DNA of 64,000 nt, from positions 62,001-126,000 of the forward strand of contig CAVPDA010000014.1 in the NCBI GenBank assembly GCA_963702495.1. Direction: 5' to 3'. This DNA comes from CAVPDA01 sp963702495 (GTDB lineage: Bacteria > Pseudomonadota > Gammaproteobacteria > Burkholderiales > Rhodocyclaceae). Position numbers and translations under genes: made by a program. The notes under the pieces were generated by a model, which was not told the origin of the DNA, ran no database searches, and saw nothing but the letters and a program-made list of their open reading frames with translations. The stretch's first letter is position 1; each line of letters begins with the position of its first letter. Of this stretch, positions 1-7,884 are shown in pieces.

Positions 1-207
1 TCCCAGCGGGAGAGGGGCGCTTCGAGAGTCGCTGGCGCGACTTTTACGTTAAGGGTCGGCTGCGGCGGGGCGGGTCGGGGAATCTCCAACGGCGCCTGCC
101 CCCGTAGTCCCGTCGGGGGACAAACCAGGGGCATCTCGCCTTGTTCGTACATCGGGTTTCTCCGGCCATGCCGAACGGACACCCTGTCTGGTTCCGGCAC
201 GACCGGT
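1..207. other. Left edge, no gene recognised
   Basis: No convincing gene is seen here. The first 17 bases end in GCGGGAGAGGGG, which resembles one arm of the CCCTCTCCCG/CGGGAGAGGG palindromes found several times in the trp operon region. A GATAAT hexamer lies just inside the annotated birA start, so the true birA start could be slightly downstream. Confidence 0.4.
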
Positions 208-1080
208 ATGGGGGATAATGCGGCTCGCCGCGACCATCCTTCCCGACCCGTGCCGACTGCCTCCGCGACCCCCAAGACTCCCCCTGCCGAAGCGCTCTCT
301 GCCGGCGCAGTTGCGTCGGCCCTGGGCGGGCATGCAGCCGCTTTCACCCTGGACCTGCGGCCGACCTGCGCTTCGAGCAATGCCGAGCTGATCGGTCTGG
401 CGGAGGCGGGCGCCGCCCACCGCACCGTGCTCGCCTGCGACCTGCAGACGGCCGGCCGCGGCCGCCGCGGCCGCGACTGGATCGCTGTGCCGCAGGGCAG
501 TCTCACCTTCTCCCTGCTGTGGCGTTTTCCTCCCGCTTCCGCCTCGCCCCTCGGCCTGAGTCTCGCCATCGGCGTCGCCGTGGCGCGGGTGCTGGAGGCG
601 GCGGGCGCGCCGGGCGTCGCGCTCAAGTGGCCCAATGACATCCTGCTGCGCGGGCGCAAGCTCGCCGGCATCCTGGTGGATCTGCTGCCCGCCGCTGCAA
701 GCGCGCCGGCGGCGGTCATCGGCATCGGCCTCAACGTGAGCCTGCCGCGGGATTTTCCTCACGACGAATTCGCCGCCGCCGATCTGGCCGCCGTGCTGCC
801 AAAGCCGCCGTCGCGCAACCTGCTGCTGGCCCAGTTGCTGATCGAACTCGATGGGGCGCTGTCCATTTTCGGCAGGATGGGCTTCATCGCCTTTCGCGAA
901 TCATGGATGGCGCGCCATGCGTTGCAGGACGCGCGGGTGCGCCTGAGCGGCGAGCGCGAGACGGTGGAGGGCATTTGCCGCGGCGTCGATCAGGACGGCG
1001 CCCTGCTGCTGGAAACGCCCGCCGGAGCGCGCCGCATCATCAGCGGCGACGTGAGCCTGCGCCCCGATGCTGACCATTGA
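208..1080 (+). CDS. birA: Biotin--[acetyl-CoA-carboxylase] ligase
   Basis: Biotin protein ligase: it activates biotin with ATP to biotinyl-5'-AMP and transfers it to the carrier protein of acetyl-CoA carboxylase in the cytoplasm. The 290-aa product has the adenylate-binding motif GRGRRGRDW (near residue 88) and KWPNDILL (near residue 145), both hallmarks of the BPL/LPL catalytic domain, followed by a short C-terminal BPL domain. Only about 45 mostly Ala/Pro-rich residues precede the catalytic domain, so the N-terminal winged helix of the E. coli bifunctional repressor is absent. It is probably an enzyme only. A GTG at 250 is an alternative start. It overlaps coaX by 14 bases, implying translational coupling. 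Confidence 0.93.
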   Translation: MGDNAARRDHPSRPVPTASATPKTPPAEALSAGAVASALGGHAAAFTLDLRPTCASSNAELIGLAEAGAAHRTVLACDLQTAGRGRRGRDWIAVPQGSLTFSLLWRFPPASASPLGLSLAIGVAVARVLEAAGAPGVALKWPNDILLRGRKLAGILVDLLPAAASAPAAVIGIGLNVSLPRDFPHDEFAAADLAAVLPKPPSRNLLLAQLLIELDGALSIFGRMGFIAFRESWMARHALQDARVRLSGERETVEGICRGVDQDGALLLETPAGARRIISGDVSLRPDADH

Positions 1081-1780
1081 CTGCGGCAACACCCGCCTCA
1101 AGTGGGGCCTGTTCGAGGGTGAGCGGCTGATCGAATCGGGCTCGCTGGCGCTGATCGAACTCGGCATGCTGGCGCGCCGGCTGCCGCACCCGCTGCCGCA
1201 GCGGGTGGTGGTGTCCAATGTCGCCGGCGAACGCGCCGCAGTGGAGATGCGCGCCGCCCTCGAAGGCCAGGGCAGACTCATCCGCTGGGTGCGCGCGCAG
1301 CAGGAGCAGTGCGGCGTGCGCAACGCCTACACCGATCCCGCCCAACTCGGCGCCGACCGCTGGGCTGCCCTCATCGGCGCGCGCCATCTGCACCGCGGGC
1401 CCTGCCTCGTGGTCATGGCCGGCACCGCCACCACCGTCGATGTACTGGATGGCGACGGCAGCTTCCGGGGCGGCCTGATCCTGCCCGGCTTCGAGCTGAT
1501 GCGCCAGTCGCTCACCCGCAACACCGCCCAGCTCAAGGACCAGCCGGGGGCCTACGCCGAGCTGCCGCGCAATACCGCGGACGCCATCGCCAGCGGCTGC
1601 CTCGCCGCCCAGCTCGGCGCCGTCGAGCGCATGTTCCGCCCCATGGCGGCGCTGTCCGATGCCGTATGCATGGTGAGCGGCGGCGCCGCGCAGCCGCTGG
1701 CCGACCGCCTCGACTGCCCGAAACGCCTCGAACCCCATCTCGTCCTGCACGGCCTGCGCTGCATCGGCGAGGCATCGTAG
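1067..1780 (+). CDS. coaX: Type III pantothenate kinase
   Basis: Phosphorylates pantothenate in the first step of coenzyme A synthesis. The 237-aa product has the ASKHA-fold phosphate-binding motif DCGNTRLKWG at residues 4-13, the GADRWAALIGA segment near residue 97, and the AGTATTVDVLDGDG motif near residue 120. All are typical of the CoaX (type III) family rather than CoaA. It begins inside the end of birA, an arrangement common in betaproteobacteria, so the two are one transcript. The TAG stop codon is the first three bases of a palindromic repeat, so the repeat abuts the reading frame exactly. Confidence 0.95.
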   Translation: MLTIDCGNTRLKWGLFEGERLIESGSLALIELGMLARRLPHPLPQRVVVSNVAGERAAVEMRAALEGQGRLIRWVRAQQEQCGVRNAYTDPAQLGADRWAALIGARHLHRGPCLVVMAGTATTVDVLDGDGSFRGGLILPGFELMRQSLTRNTAQLKDQPGAYAELPRNTADAIASGCLAAQLGAVERMFRPMAALSDAVCMVSGGAAQPLADRLDCPKRLEPHLVLHGLRCIGEAS

Positions 1781-1937
1781 GGCGGGCCGCGCCCGCCGTG
1801 GGCATGAATCGGCGGGCATGGCCCGCCCTACGGCGGATCGAACCGCACTTGCTTCTCCACGGACCGGCCCGCCTCGGCAACATTTCGTAGGGCGGGCCGC
1901 GCCCGCCGCCCGCAACCGGCGGGCATGGCCGGCCCCA
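1778..1937. repeat. Two copies of GTAGGGCGGGC palindromic repeat
   Basis: Two imperfect palindromes start with TAGGGCGGGCCGCGCCCGCC at 1778 and 1888. In the first, the other arm is GCCCGCCCTA ending at 1830. The same family recurs at about 3128-3183 and 3227-3281. They are REP-like intergenic elements that could fold as stable RNA hairpins after coaX. The remaining bases up to 2033 hold no recognisable gene; the Shine-Dalgarno sequence of the next gene follows. Confidence 0.75.
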
Positions 1938-2045
1938 CGTCGAATCGAGCGCGGCCGAGGCGAAGCGCGTCCGCCGGCGCCGTGCCCTACCGCTGTGAGC
2001 GTCCCTACTGCATAATCCCGCGACCATCGAACCAAGGAGGCGGCC

Positions 2046-3107
2046 ATGGCGCTGACGGATTTCCTCAAGGGCGACTTCGTCAAGAAGCAGTTCATCGACA
2101 TCATCCACTGGACGGAGGCGGAGGACGGCGTGCTGGCCTGGCGCTTCCCCATGACCGACTTCGAGATCCAGTACGGTGCCCAGCTCACGGTGCGCGAGTC
2201 GCAGATGGCGCTGTTCGTGAACGAGGGCCGGGTGGCCGATGTGTTCGCGCCGGGCATGTTCAAGCTGACGACGCAGACGCTGCCGATCCTCACCTACCTG
2301 CAGAACTGGGACAAGCTGTTCGAGTCGCCCTTCAAGTCGGACGTCTATTTCTTCAGCACCCGCGTCCAGCTCGACCGCAAGTGGGGCACGCCCAACCCGA
2401 TCACCATCCGCGACAAGGACTTCGGCCTGGTGCGGCTGCGCGCCTTCGGCATCTATTCCTACCGCATCGTCGAGCCGAAGCTGTTCTACACCGAGGTCAG
2501 CGGCACGCGCGAGGCGTATAGCCGCGACGAGCTGGAAGGGCAATTGCGCAACACCCTGATCGGCTCGATGACGGACCTGTTCGCCGAGTCGGGAGTGCCG
2601 TTCCTCGACATGGCGGCGAACCAGGAGGAGTTCGGCAGCGCCCTGAAGGCGAAGATGGACCCGGTGTTCCAGCGCTTCGGCATGGTGCTCGACGCCCTGG
2701 TGGTGCAGAACATCTCGCTGCCCGAGGAACTGCAGAAGGCGCTCGACACGCGCATCAGCATGAACGTGCTGGGCGACATGGGGCGCTACACCCAGTACCA
2801 GGTGGCCAACAGCATCCCGCTGGCGGCGCAGAACGAAGGCGGGCTGGCGGGCATCGGCGCCGGCGTGGGCGCGGGGCTTTCGATCGGCCAGACCATGGCC
2901 CAGGCCATGACCCAGGCGACGCAGCCGGCCGCCGCGCCGCCTGCTGCGTCCACGCCCACTCCGGCGGCTGCGCCTGCCGCGGCGCCCCAGTCGGCCGACG
3001 AGGTCATGGCGCTGCTGGAGAAGCTGCACGGCCTCATGACCAAGGGCGTGATCTCGCAGCAGGAATTCGACGCCAAGAAGACGGAGCTGCTGGGCAAGCT
3101 CGGCTGA
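2046..3107 (+). CDS. SPFH/Band-7 domain protein with C-terminal SHOCT domain
   Basis: The 353-aa protein resembles the 'virion core protein-like' SPFH family (COG4260 type): an N-terminal region of about 40 residues, an SPFH/Band-7 core to about residue 240, a low-complexity Ala/Pro linker near residues 295-318, and a C-terminal SHOCT-like helix pair with the motif GVISQQEFDAKKTELL. There is no predicted membrane span, so association with membranes would be peripheral, as in many SPFH oligomers. A clear Shine-Dalgarno (AAGGAGGCGG) precedes the ATG. The downstream DUF4178 and DUF350 genes suggest a shared membrane-associated role; the molecular function is unknown. Its last codons and the following repeat are duplicated just downstream. 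Confidence 0.8.
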   Translation: MALTDFLKGDFVKKQFIDIIHWTEAEDGVLAWRFPMTDFEIQYGAQLTVRESQMALFVNEGRVADVFAPGMFKLTTQTLPILTYLQNWDKLFESPFKSDVYFFSTRVQLDRKWGTPNPITIRDKDFGLVRLRAFGIYSYRIVEPKLFYTEVSGTREAYSRDELEGQLRNTLIGSMTDLFAESGVPFLDMAANQEEFGSALKAKMDPVFQRFGMVLDALVVQNISLPEELQKALDTRISMNVLGDMGRYTQYQVANSIPLAAQNEGGLAGIGAGVGAGLSIGQTMAQAMTQATQPAAAPPAASTPTPAAAPAAAPQSADEVMALLEKLHGLMTKGVISQQEFDAKKTELLGKLG

Positions 3108-3287
3108 AGCGCGGCCCGTCATCGGGGGCAGGGCGGGCCATGGCCTCCATAGCAGGATCGGCGGACGCGGTCCGCCCTACGCCGGCGGCTGGGCAAGCTG
3201 GGCTGAGCCGCCGCCCGTCATCGGGGTAGGGCGGGCCGTGCCCGCCATGAGAGCATCGGCGGGCGCGGCCCGCCCTACGGCACAACA
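3090..3287. repeat. About 99-bp tandem duplication of the SPFH gene 3' end plus palindrome
   Basis: The bases CTGGGCAAGCT at 3090 (the last codons of the SPFH gene) recur at 3189. Similarity continues across the stop codon, the sequence CCCGTCATCGGGG and a complete GTAGGGCGGGC-type palindrome. The unit is 99 bases with scattered differences. The second copy is untranslated debris between the SPFH and DUF4178 genes, and gives two palindromes in tandem (about 3128-3183 and 3227-3281). Confidence 0.8.
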
Positions 3288-3295
3288 ATAACGGG

Positions 3296-5218
3296 ATGCA
3301 CACCGCCATCTGCCCGTCCTGCGGCGCACCGGTCGAGTTCAAATCGGCGGCGTCGATCTTCGCCGTCTGCGGGTATTGCCGCAGCACGCTGGTGCGCCAC
3401 GATCGCGAGCTGGAGAACATCGGCCGCATGGCGGCGCTGCTGGAGGACGCGTCGCCGATCCGGCTCGGCACCGAAGGCCGTCACCGCGGCGTCCATTTCG
3501 CCGCCATCGGGCGCATCCAGTTGCGCTACGGCCAGGGAGTGTGGAACGAATGGCATCTGCTGTTCGACGACCAGCGCAGCGGCTGGCTGTCGGATGCCGG
3601 CGGCCAGTACGTCGTGAGTTTCGCCAAATGGACCGACGAGCCGCTGCCCGCCTTCGATGCGCTCCAGGTGGAGCAGACGCTGCTGCTCGACGGTCGCTCC
3701 TACGTCGTCACCAACCTGGAGCGCGCCACCTGCGTTGCGGGGGAGGGCGAGCTGCCGTTCCGGGTCGGCGCCGGCTACGCGGCGCCGGTGGCGGACCTGC
3801 GCGCGGGCCCGGCCTTCGCCACCATCGACTACAGCGACGCCGGCGAGGGACGGCCGCCGCTGGTGTTCCTGGGCGAGGCGGTGGCGTTCGAGGCCCTGGC
3901 CCTCGCCAACCTGCGCGACCGTGCGGCGCAGCCGCCGCAGAAGAAGGTCGAAGCGCGGGTGCTGCGCTGTCCGTCCTGCGGTGCGCCGCTCAACCTCCAT
4001 GCCGCGAGCATCGAAACGGCGGCTTGCGGCAGTTGCACCGCCATCGTCGCGGTCGCCGACGACCGTCTGAGGATCCGGCTCGAATCCCAGGGCACGCCCA
4101 AGGATCAGCCGGCGCTGGCGCTGGGCAGCAAGGGCAAGCTGCGCGGCGCCGAGTACGAGGTGATCGGCTTCCTGCGCCGCCGCACCCTGGTGGAGGGGGT
4201 GGAGTACGCCTGGCGCGAGTATCTGCTGCTGGGGCCGCAGGGAGACTTCCGCTGGCTCACCGAATACAACGGTCACTGGAACTTCGTCACCACGCTCAAT
4301 GCCAGCCTCGGCGGCGGCACGGGCACGGTGCTGCAATACCAGGGCAGCGCCTTCCAGCATTTCCAGAGCGCCCGGGCCGAGGTTGATTTCGTCCTCGGCG
4401 AGTTCTACTGGCAGGTCACCAAGGGCGATACCGCCGAGGTGGCGGACTATGTCGCGCCGCCGCGGGTGCTGAGCCGGGAGCGTACGGCGACGGAGGTGTC
4501 CTGGTCCCTCGGCGAGTATCTGGAGCCGGAGGAAGTGCGCGATGCCTTCAAGCCCAAGGCCGCGCTGCCGCCGCGCATCGGCATCGGCGCCAATCAGCCG
4601 TCGCGCCACGAGGAGGCGCACCGCAAGGTGTGCCGCATGTTCTGGCGCTTCGCCGCTGCCGCCGTGGTGATTCAGCTTGCCACCTGGCTCATCGCGCCGA
4701 ACAAGACGCTGCTGCAACAACACCTCCCTCTGGCTGCGGCCGCCGCCGAGGAGCCGATGACGACCGGGGAGTTCCGCGTCGGCAGCACCTCCAACCTGAC
4801 GGTGCGCAATCGCACCAATCTCATCAACAGTTGGGTCGAACTCAATCTTACCCTGGTGGACAAGGACACCGGCCAGGCCTACGGCGCGACGCGGGAGATC
4901 AGCTACTACGAGGGGAGCGACGGCGGCGAGAGCTGGTCGGAAGGATCGCGCGACGACGAAGTGGTGTTCAAGCGGGTGCCACCGGGGACGTACTACCTGA
5001 CCGTGGATGCCGACCTGCCGCCGGACCGGCCGCCGGCGGCGAGCGGTACGCTGGAGGTGGTGCGCGATGCTCCGGTGTGGTCGAACCTGCTGCTGGCCAT
5101 CGTGTTCCTGGTGCTGTTTCCCGTCTACACCCGCTGGCGCTGGGCGTCGTTCGAAGTGCGCCGCTGGGCCGACAGCGACCATCCGAAAATCTCCAGCAGC
5201 GGCAGCGACGATGATTGA
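3296..5218 (+). CDS. DUF4178 protein with two zinc ribbons and two membrane spans
   Basis: A 640-aa protein built as two repeats. The N-terminal zinc ribbon has CPSC at residues 6-9 and CGYC at about 27-30, followed by a DUF4178 domain. A second ribbon has CPSC near residue 225 and CGSC about 20 residues later, followed by a second DUF4178 domain. One hydrophobic span lies near residue 450 and one near residue 600, with a Thr/Asn-rich, beta-strand-like region between them that is probably extracytoplasmic, and a short acidic/serine C-terminal tail. The function of DUF4178 is not established. Position between SPFH and DUF350 genes implies a membrane-surface complex. The Shine-Dalgarno is weak. 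It could be expressed with the SPFH gene despite the 188-base repeat-filled gap. Confidence 0.8.
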   Translation: MHTAICPSCGAPVEFKSAASIFAVCGYCRSTLVRHDRELENIGRMAALLEDASPIRLGTEGRHRGVHFAAIGRIQLRYGQGVWNEWHLLFDDQRSGWLSDAGGQYVVSFAKWTDEPLPAFDALQVEQTLLLDGRSYVVTNLERATCVAGEGELPFRVGAGYAAPVADLRAGPAFATIDYSDAGEGRPPLVFLGEAVAFEALALANLRDRAAQPPQKKVEARVLRCPSCGAPLNLHAASIETAACGSCTAIVAVADDRLRIRLESQGTPKDQPALALGSKGKLRGAEYEVIGFLRRRTLVEGVEYAWREYLLLGPQGDFRWLTEYNGHWNFVTTLNASLGGGTGTVLQYQGSAFQHFQSARAEVDFVLGEFYWQVTKGDTAEVADYVAPPRVLSRERTATEVSWSLGEYLEPEEVRDAFKPKAALPPRIGIGANQPSRHEEAHRKVCRMFWRFAAAAVVIQLATWLIAPNKTLLQQHLPLAAAAAEEPMTTGEFRVGSTSNLTVRNRTNLINSWVELNLTLVDKDTGQAYGATREISYYEGSDGGESWSEGSRDDEVVFKRVPPGTYYLTVDADLPPDRPPAASGTLEVVRDAPVWSNLLLAIVFLVLFPVYTRWRWASFEVRRWADSDHPKISSSGSDDD

Positions 5219-5226
5219 GGGCGGCC

Positions 5227-5373
5227 ATGAATAGGCTCTATCAGGTTCTCGGCGCCCTCGCCCTGGCGCTGTTCGCCTATGCCAACGTCCAGGGCTGGAG
5301 CCTGTTCCAGAGCGAAGCGCAGATGCGCGCCCCCGGCTCCGGCGCAAGCTCGGGCCGCCTTTACCACAAGTAG
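5227..5373 (+). CDS. Small single-span membrane protein, 48 aa
   Basis: A short reading frame starts 8 bases after the DUF4178 stop and ends 16 bases before the DUF350 gene. GAGGGCGGCC lies just before the ATG. The product has one hydrophobic segment, roughly residues 5-20 (VLGALALALFAYANVQGW), followed by a short polar tail ending in GRLYHK. No family is recognised. Tight spacing on both sides in one direction supports it as a real member of the cluster. The polarity suggests an inner-membrane peptide with a small soluble tail. Confidence 0.65.
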   Translation: MNRLYQVLGALALALFAYANVQGWSLFQSEAQMRAPGSGASSGRLYHK

Positions 5374-5389
5374 CCTTCCGGAGAGACCC

Positions 5390-5608
5390 ATGTTGGAGAT
5401 CATCAACCCCAAGTACATCGTCAACTCGCTGCTGTTCTCGGTGCTGGGCATCGTCGTGTTCTGGGTGGCGTTCGTCGTCATCGACAAGCTCACGCCCTAC
5501 GATCTTTGGCGCGAGATCGTCAAGGAGCGCAACCAGCCGCTGGCCACCATCGTCGCGGCGATGTGCCTGGGAATCGCGCTGATCGTGGCCGCGGCCATCC
5601 ACGGCTGA
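5390..5608 (+). CDS. DUF350 family small membrane protein
   Basis: A 72-aa protein with two hydrophobic segments (about residues 10-31 and 50-70) separated by a charged loop containing DKLTPYDLWREIVKERN. This matches a single DUF350 (YjfL-type) unit, whereas many family members carry two. DUF350 genes are often found near PspA-like, DUF4178 and polyamine-synthase genes, and their function is unknown. A GGAGAGACC Shine-Dalgarno precedes the start. It is the last gene of the module; the next gene, apaG, points the opposite way and ends 52 bases beyond it. Confidence 0.75.
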   Translation: MLEIINPKYIVNSLLFSVLGIVVFWVAFVVIDKLTPYDLWREIVKERNQPLATIVAAMCLGIALIVAAAIHG

Positions 5609-5660
5609 GCGTCGAGCGGCGGCAGCCGACCGGCCGCACCGCCCGGCGGATCGGAGCGGG

Positions 5661-6044
5661 CTAGTGCAGCACCCGCGGCATCGCCAGCGTGAATTCGGGG
5701 ATCGGCGCGTCGAACTGCGTGCCGTCGTCCGCCGTCATCTGGTACGAGCCCTTCATCGTGCCCACCGGCGTCGCCAGGGCGCAGCCGCTGGTGTACTCGA
5801 AGCTCTCGTCGGGTTTGAGGAGGGGTTGATGGCCGACCACGCCCAGTCCCCGCACTTCCTGCACGTGACCGTCGGCATCGGTGATGATCCAGTGGCGGCT
5901 GATGAGCTGCGCCGGCATGGTGCCCGAGTTGCGGATGGTGATGGTGTAGGCGAAGACGTAGCGGCCGGCGGAGGGGTCGGACTGATCTGCCAGGTACTGG
6001 GTCGCAGCCGAAACGGAGATTTCGTATTTCTTGCTTTCTGCCAT
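5661..6044 (-). CDS. apaG: ApaG family protein
   Basis: A 127-aa protein that is a full-length ApaG: a single fibronectin-III-like beta-sandwich domain. Recognisable motifs are YVFAYTITIRN (near residue 29), SRHWIITDADG (near residue 49) and GVVGHQPLLKPDESFEYTSG (near residue 68). ApaG is often annotated as a Co2+/Mg2+ efflux-associated protein from its E. coli phenotype, but its biochemical role is poorly defined. It is transcribed divergently from rpe, and the 151-bp gap between them should contain both promoters. It converges on the DUF350 gene. Confidence 0.95.
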   Translation of the reverse strand: MAESKKYEISVSAATQYLADQSDPSAGRYVFAYTITIRNSGTMPAQLISRHWIITDADGHVQEVRGLGVVGHQPLLKPDESFEYTSGCALATPVGTMKGSYQMTADDGTQFDAPIPEFTLAMPRVLH

Positions 6045-6195
6045 GGGGCTATTTCAACGGATTTCGTGATCGGTGGCAAGGAATGTATCGGACACACCCG
6101 AGCATAAGCGGAGTTTGCTCCGGATAAAAATAATCTCGCGAATGGCGCCATAAAACTGGTTAGAATCCGGCGGTTTTCGCCATTCGGGAGGAATC

Positions 6196-6885
6196 ATGTA
6201 CCGCATCGCTCCGAGCATACTGTCGGCCAACTTCGCCAAGCTGGGGGAGGAAGTGAGCAACGTCATCGCCGCCGGCGCCGACTGGATCCATTTCGACGTC
6301 ATGGACAACCACTACGTGCCCAATCTCACCATCGGTCCGCTGGTGTGCGAGGCGCTGCGGCCGGTGACGAAGGCGACCATCGACGTGCATCTGATGGTCA
6401 AGCCGGTGGACCGCATCATCCCCGATTTCGCCAAGGCCGGGGCCAACGTCATCACTTTCCACCCCGAGGCATCCGAGCACATCGACCGCTCCCTGGCGTT
6501 GATCCGCGAATCGGGCTGCAAGGCCGGTCTGGTGTTCAACCCGGCGACGTCCCTGGCCTACATGGACCACGTCATGGACAAGCTCGACCTGGTGCTGCTG
6601 ATGTCGGTGAACCCGGGCTTCGGCGGCCAGAAGTTCATCGGCGAAACGCTCAACAAGCTGCGCGCGGCGCGCAGGAAGATCGACGACTACAAGCGCGAGA
6701 CCGGGCGCGAGATCCTGCTCGAGGTGGACGGCGGCGTGAAGGCGGACAACATCGCCGAAATCGCCCGCGCCGGCGCCGATACCTTCGTCGCCGGCTCGGC
6801 CGTGTTCGGCGCCGGCAAGGAAACCGACCCGCACCGCTACGATTCGATCATCGGCGCGATGCGCGCGGAACTGGCCAAGGTCTGA
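6196..6885 (+). CDS. rpe: Ribulose-phosphate 3-epimerase
   Basis: Interconverts D-ribulose 5-phosphate and D-xylulose 5-phosphate in the pentose phosphate and Calvin pathways. The 229-aa TIM-barrel protein shows the expected motifs: IAPSILSANFAKLGEE at the N-terminus, HFDVMDNHYVPNLTIG with the metal-binding His/Asp near residues 35-37, HLMVKPVD near residue 65, MSVNPGFGGQKFI near residue 137, and the metal-ligand Asp in LEVDGGVKADN near residue 178. A good GGGAGGA Shine-Dalgarno precedes the ATG. A TAGAAT hexamer at 6161 is a candidate -10 element. Order rpe-gph-trpE is the usual betaproteobacterial arrangement. Confidence 0.96.
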   Translation: MYRIAPSILSANFAKLGEEVSNVIAAGADWIHFDVMDNHYVPNLTIGPLVCEALRPVTKATIDVHLMVKPVDRIIPDFAKAGANVITFHPEASEHIDRSLALIRESGCKAGLVFNPATSLAYMDHVMDKLDLVLLMSVNPGFGGQKFIGETLNKLRAARRKIDDYKRETGREILLEVDGGVKADNIAEIARAGADTFVAGSAVFGAGKETDPHRYDSIIGAMRAELAKV

Positions 6886-6967
6886 CGCGGGACACCCGCG
6901 ACCGCTTCGACCGGACCCGAGAACGGGCCGCCACAACCATTCGCTGAACTGCGGCAAGGTATCCTCC

Positions 6968-7681
6968 ATGAGCATTCCGACCGACATCCGGGCCGTCATG
7001 ATCGATCTCGACGGCACCCTGCTGGACACCATTCCCGATCTGGCGGCGGCGGCCAATGCCACGCTCGCCGAGATCGGCCGCCCGTCGCTGGACATCGAGA
7101 CCATCAAGACCTTCGTCGGCAAGGGCATCCCGAATCTGGTGAAGCGCTGCCTCACCGTCGGACTCCATGCCGAGGCGGAGCCGAGCGAGGGCGAACTGGA
7201 ACGGGTGCTGCCGATCTTCAAGCGCCACTATGGGGCGGTGAACGGGCGCGAGACCCGCATCTATCCCGGCGTGCTCGAAGGGCTGGACAGTTTCCGCGCC
7301 CAGGGCCTGAAGCTGGGCTGCGTCACCAACAAGGCCGCCGCCTTCACCGAACCGCTGCTGGAGACGGTGGGCCTGCGCCGCTATTTCCAGGTCGTCGTCA
7401 GCGGCGACACGCTGGCGGAGAAGAAGCCGCATCCGGCGCCGCTGCTCCACATCTGCAAGACCCTGGGCGTGGCGCCGGAGGAGGCGCTGCTGATCGGCGA
7501 TTCCGGCAACGACGTGGAAGCGGCGCGCCGCGCCGGCTGCCCCGTGGTCTGTGTGGACTACGGCTACAACGAGGGGGCGGATGTGCATGACCTCGATTGC
7601 GATGCTATAGTGTCCGCGCTCGGCGAGGTGGCATCCGCGCTTGCCGCCGCGGCGCAAGACTCCGGGAACAAGGTACTCTGA
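6968..7681 (+). CDS. gph: Phosphoglycolate phosphatase
   Basis: HAD-superfamily phosphatase that removes 2-phosphoglycolate formed by DNA 3'-end repair or by Rubisco oxygenation. The 237-aa product has the nucleophile motif DLDGTLLDT (Asp13 and Asp15), motif II CVTNKAAAF, the catalytic lysine in KKPHPAP, and the metal-binding motif IGDSGNDVEAA. A helical cap lies between motifs I and II, as in Gph/CbbZ. It follows rpe by 82 bases and leads into the trp leader; a TATAGT hexamer near 7606, within its last codons, may be part of the trp promoter. Confidence 0.94.
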   Translation: MSIPTDIRAVMIDLDGTLLDTIPDLAAAANATLAEIGRPSLDIETIKTFVGKGIPNLVKRCLTVGLHAEAEPSEGELERVLPIFKRHYGAVNGRETRIYPGVLEGLDSFRAQGLKLGCVTNKAAAFTEPLLETVGLRRYFQVVVSGDTLAEKKPHPAPLLHICKTLGVAPEEALLIGDSGNDVEAARRAGCPVVCVDYGYNEGADVHDLDCDAIVSALGEVASALAAAAQDSGNKVL

Positions 7682-7718
7682 TTCGATCGTGATTCGCCTC
7701 ATCCCGCACAGCGCAAGT

Positions 7719-7778
7719 ATGGCAACGGCCGGCGCCCGGCAGGACTGCGGGTGTCGTTGGCGCCGCTGGCGTCCCTAG
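7719..7778 (+). CDS. trpL: Probable trp operon leader peptide
   Basis: A 19-codon reading frame with the peptide ending CRWRRWRP carries two tryptophan codons three codons apart, just before a TAG stop and about 106 bases before trpE. Tryptophan is rare and such a pair is the signature of an attenuation leader. The Shine-Dalgarno is weak. After the stop, GCCCG (7781) can pair with CGGGC (7791), while the same CGGGCGC can pair instead with GCGCCCG at 7732 inside the leader, giving mutually exclusive structures. No strong U-run follows, so the terminator side is uncertain. Confidence 0.5.
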   Translation: MATAGARQDCGCRWRRWRP

Positions 7779-7884
7779 CCGCCCGTCACGCGGGCGCTTG
7801 GCCCCGGCCGCTTGCGGTCGGCTCGCTCCAGGCATCTGGCCCGCATCCCCCGCAAGTTCGCTGTGTCTGTCGCAAGGTGGAGTC
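7779..7884 (+). promoter_or_regulatory. trpE leader region, candidate attenuator
   Basis: Two hairpins are visible after the leader stop. The first is GCCCG-TCACG-CGGGC at 7781-7795. The second is CCGGCCGC-TT-GCGGTCGG starting near 7804, with one G-U pair. Neither is followed by a run of T, so if attenuation operates it may be Rho-dependent or act on trpE translation. The Shine-Dalgarno AAGGTGGAG for trpE lies at 7874-7882. Confidence 0.4.

Noticed and set aside
3275..5602. 775-codon minus-strand frame opposite the DUF4178 gene
   Set aside because: Composition is unlike a protein, and the plus strand carries zinc ribbons and DUF4178 domains.
7798..7884. Earlier trpE start at 7798
   Set aside because: It would translate through the leader hairpins and add a low-complexity segment; the start at 7885 has the better Shine-Dalgarno and matches the family.
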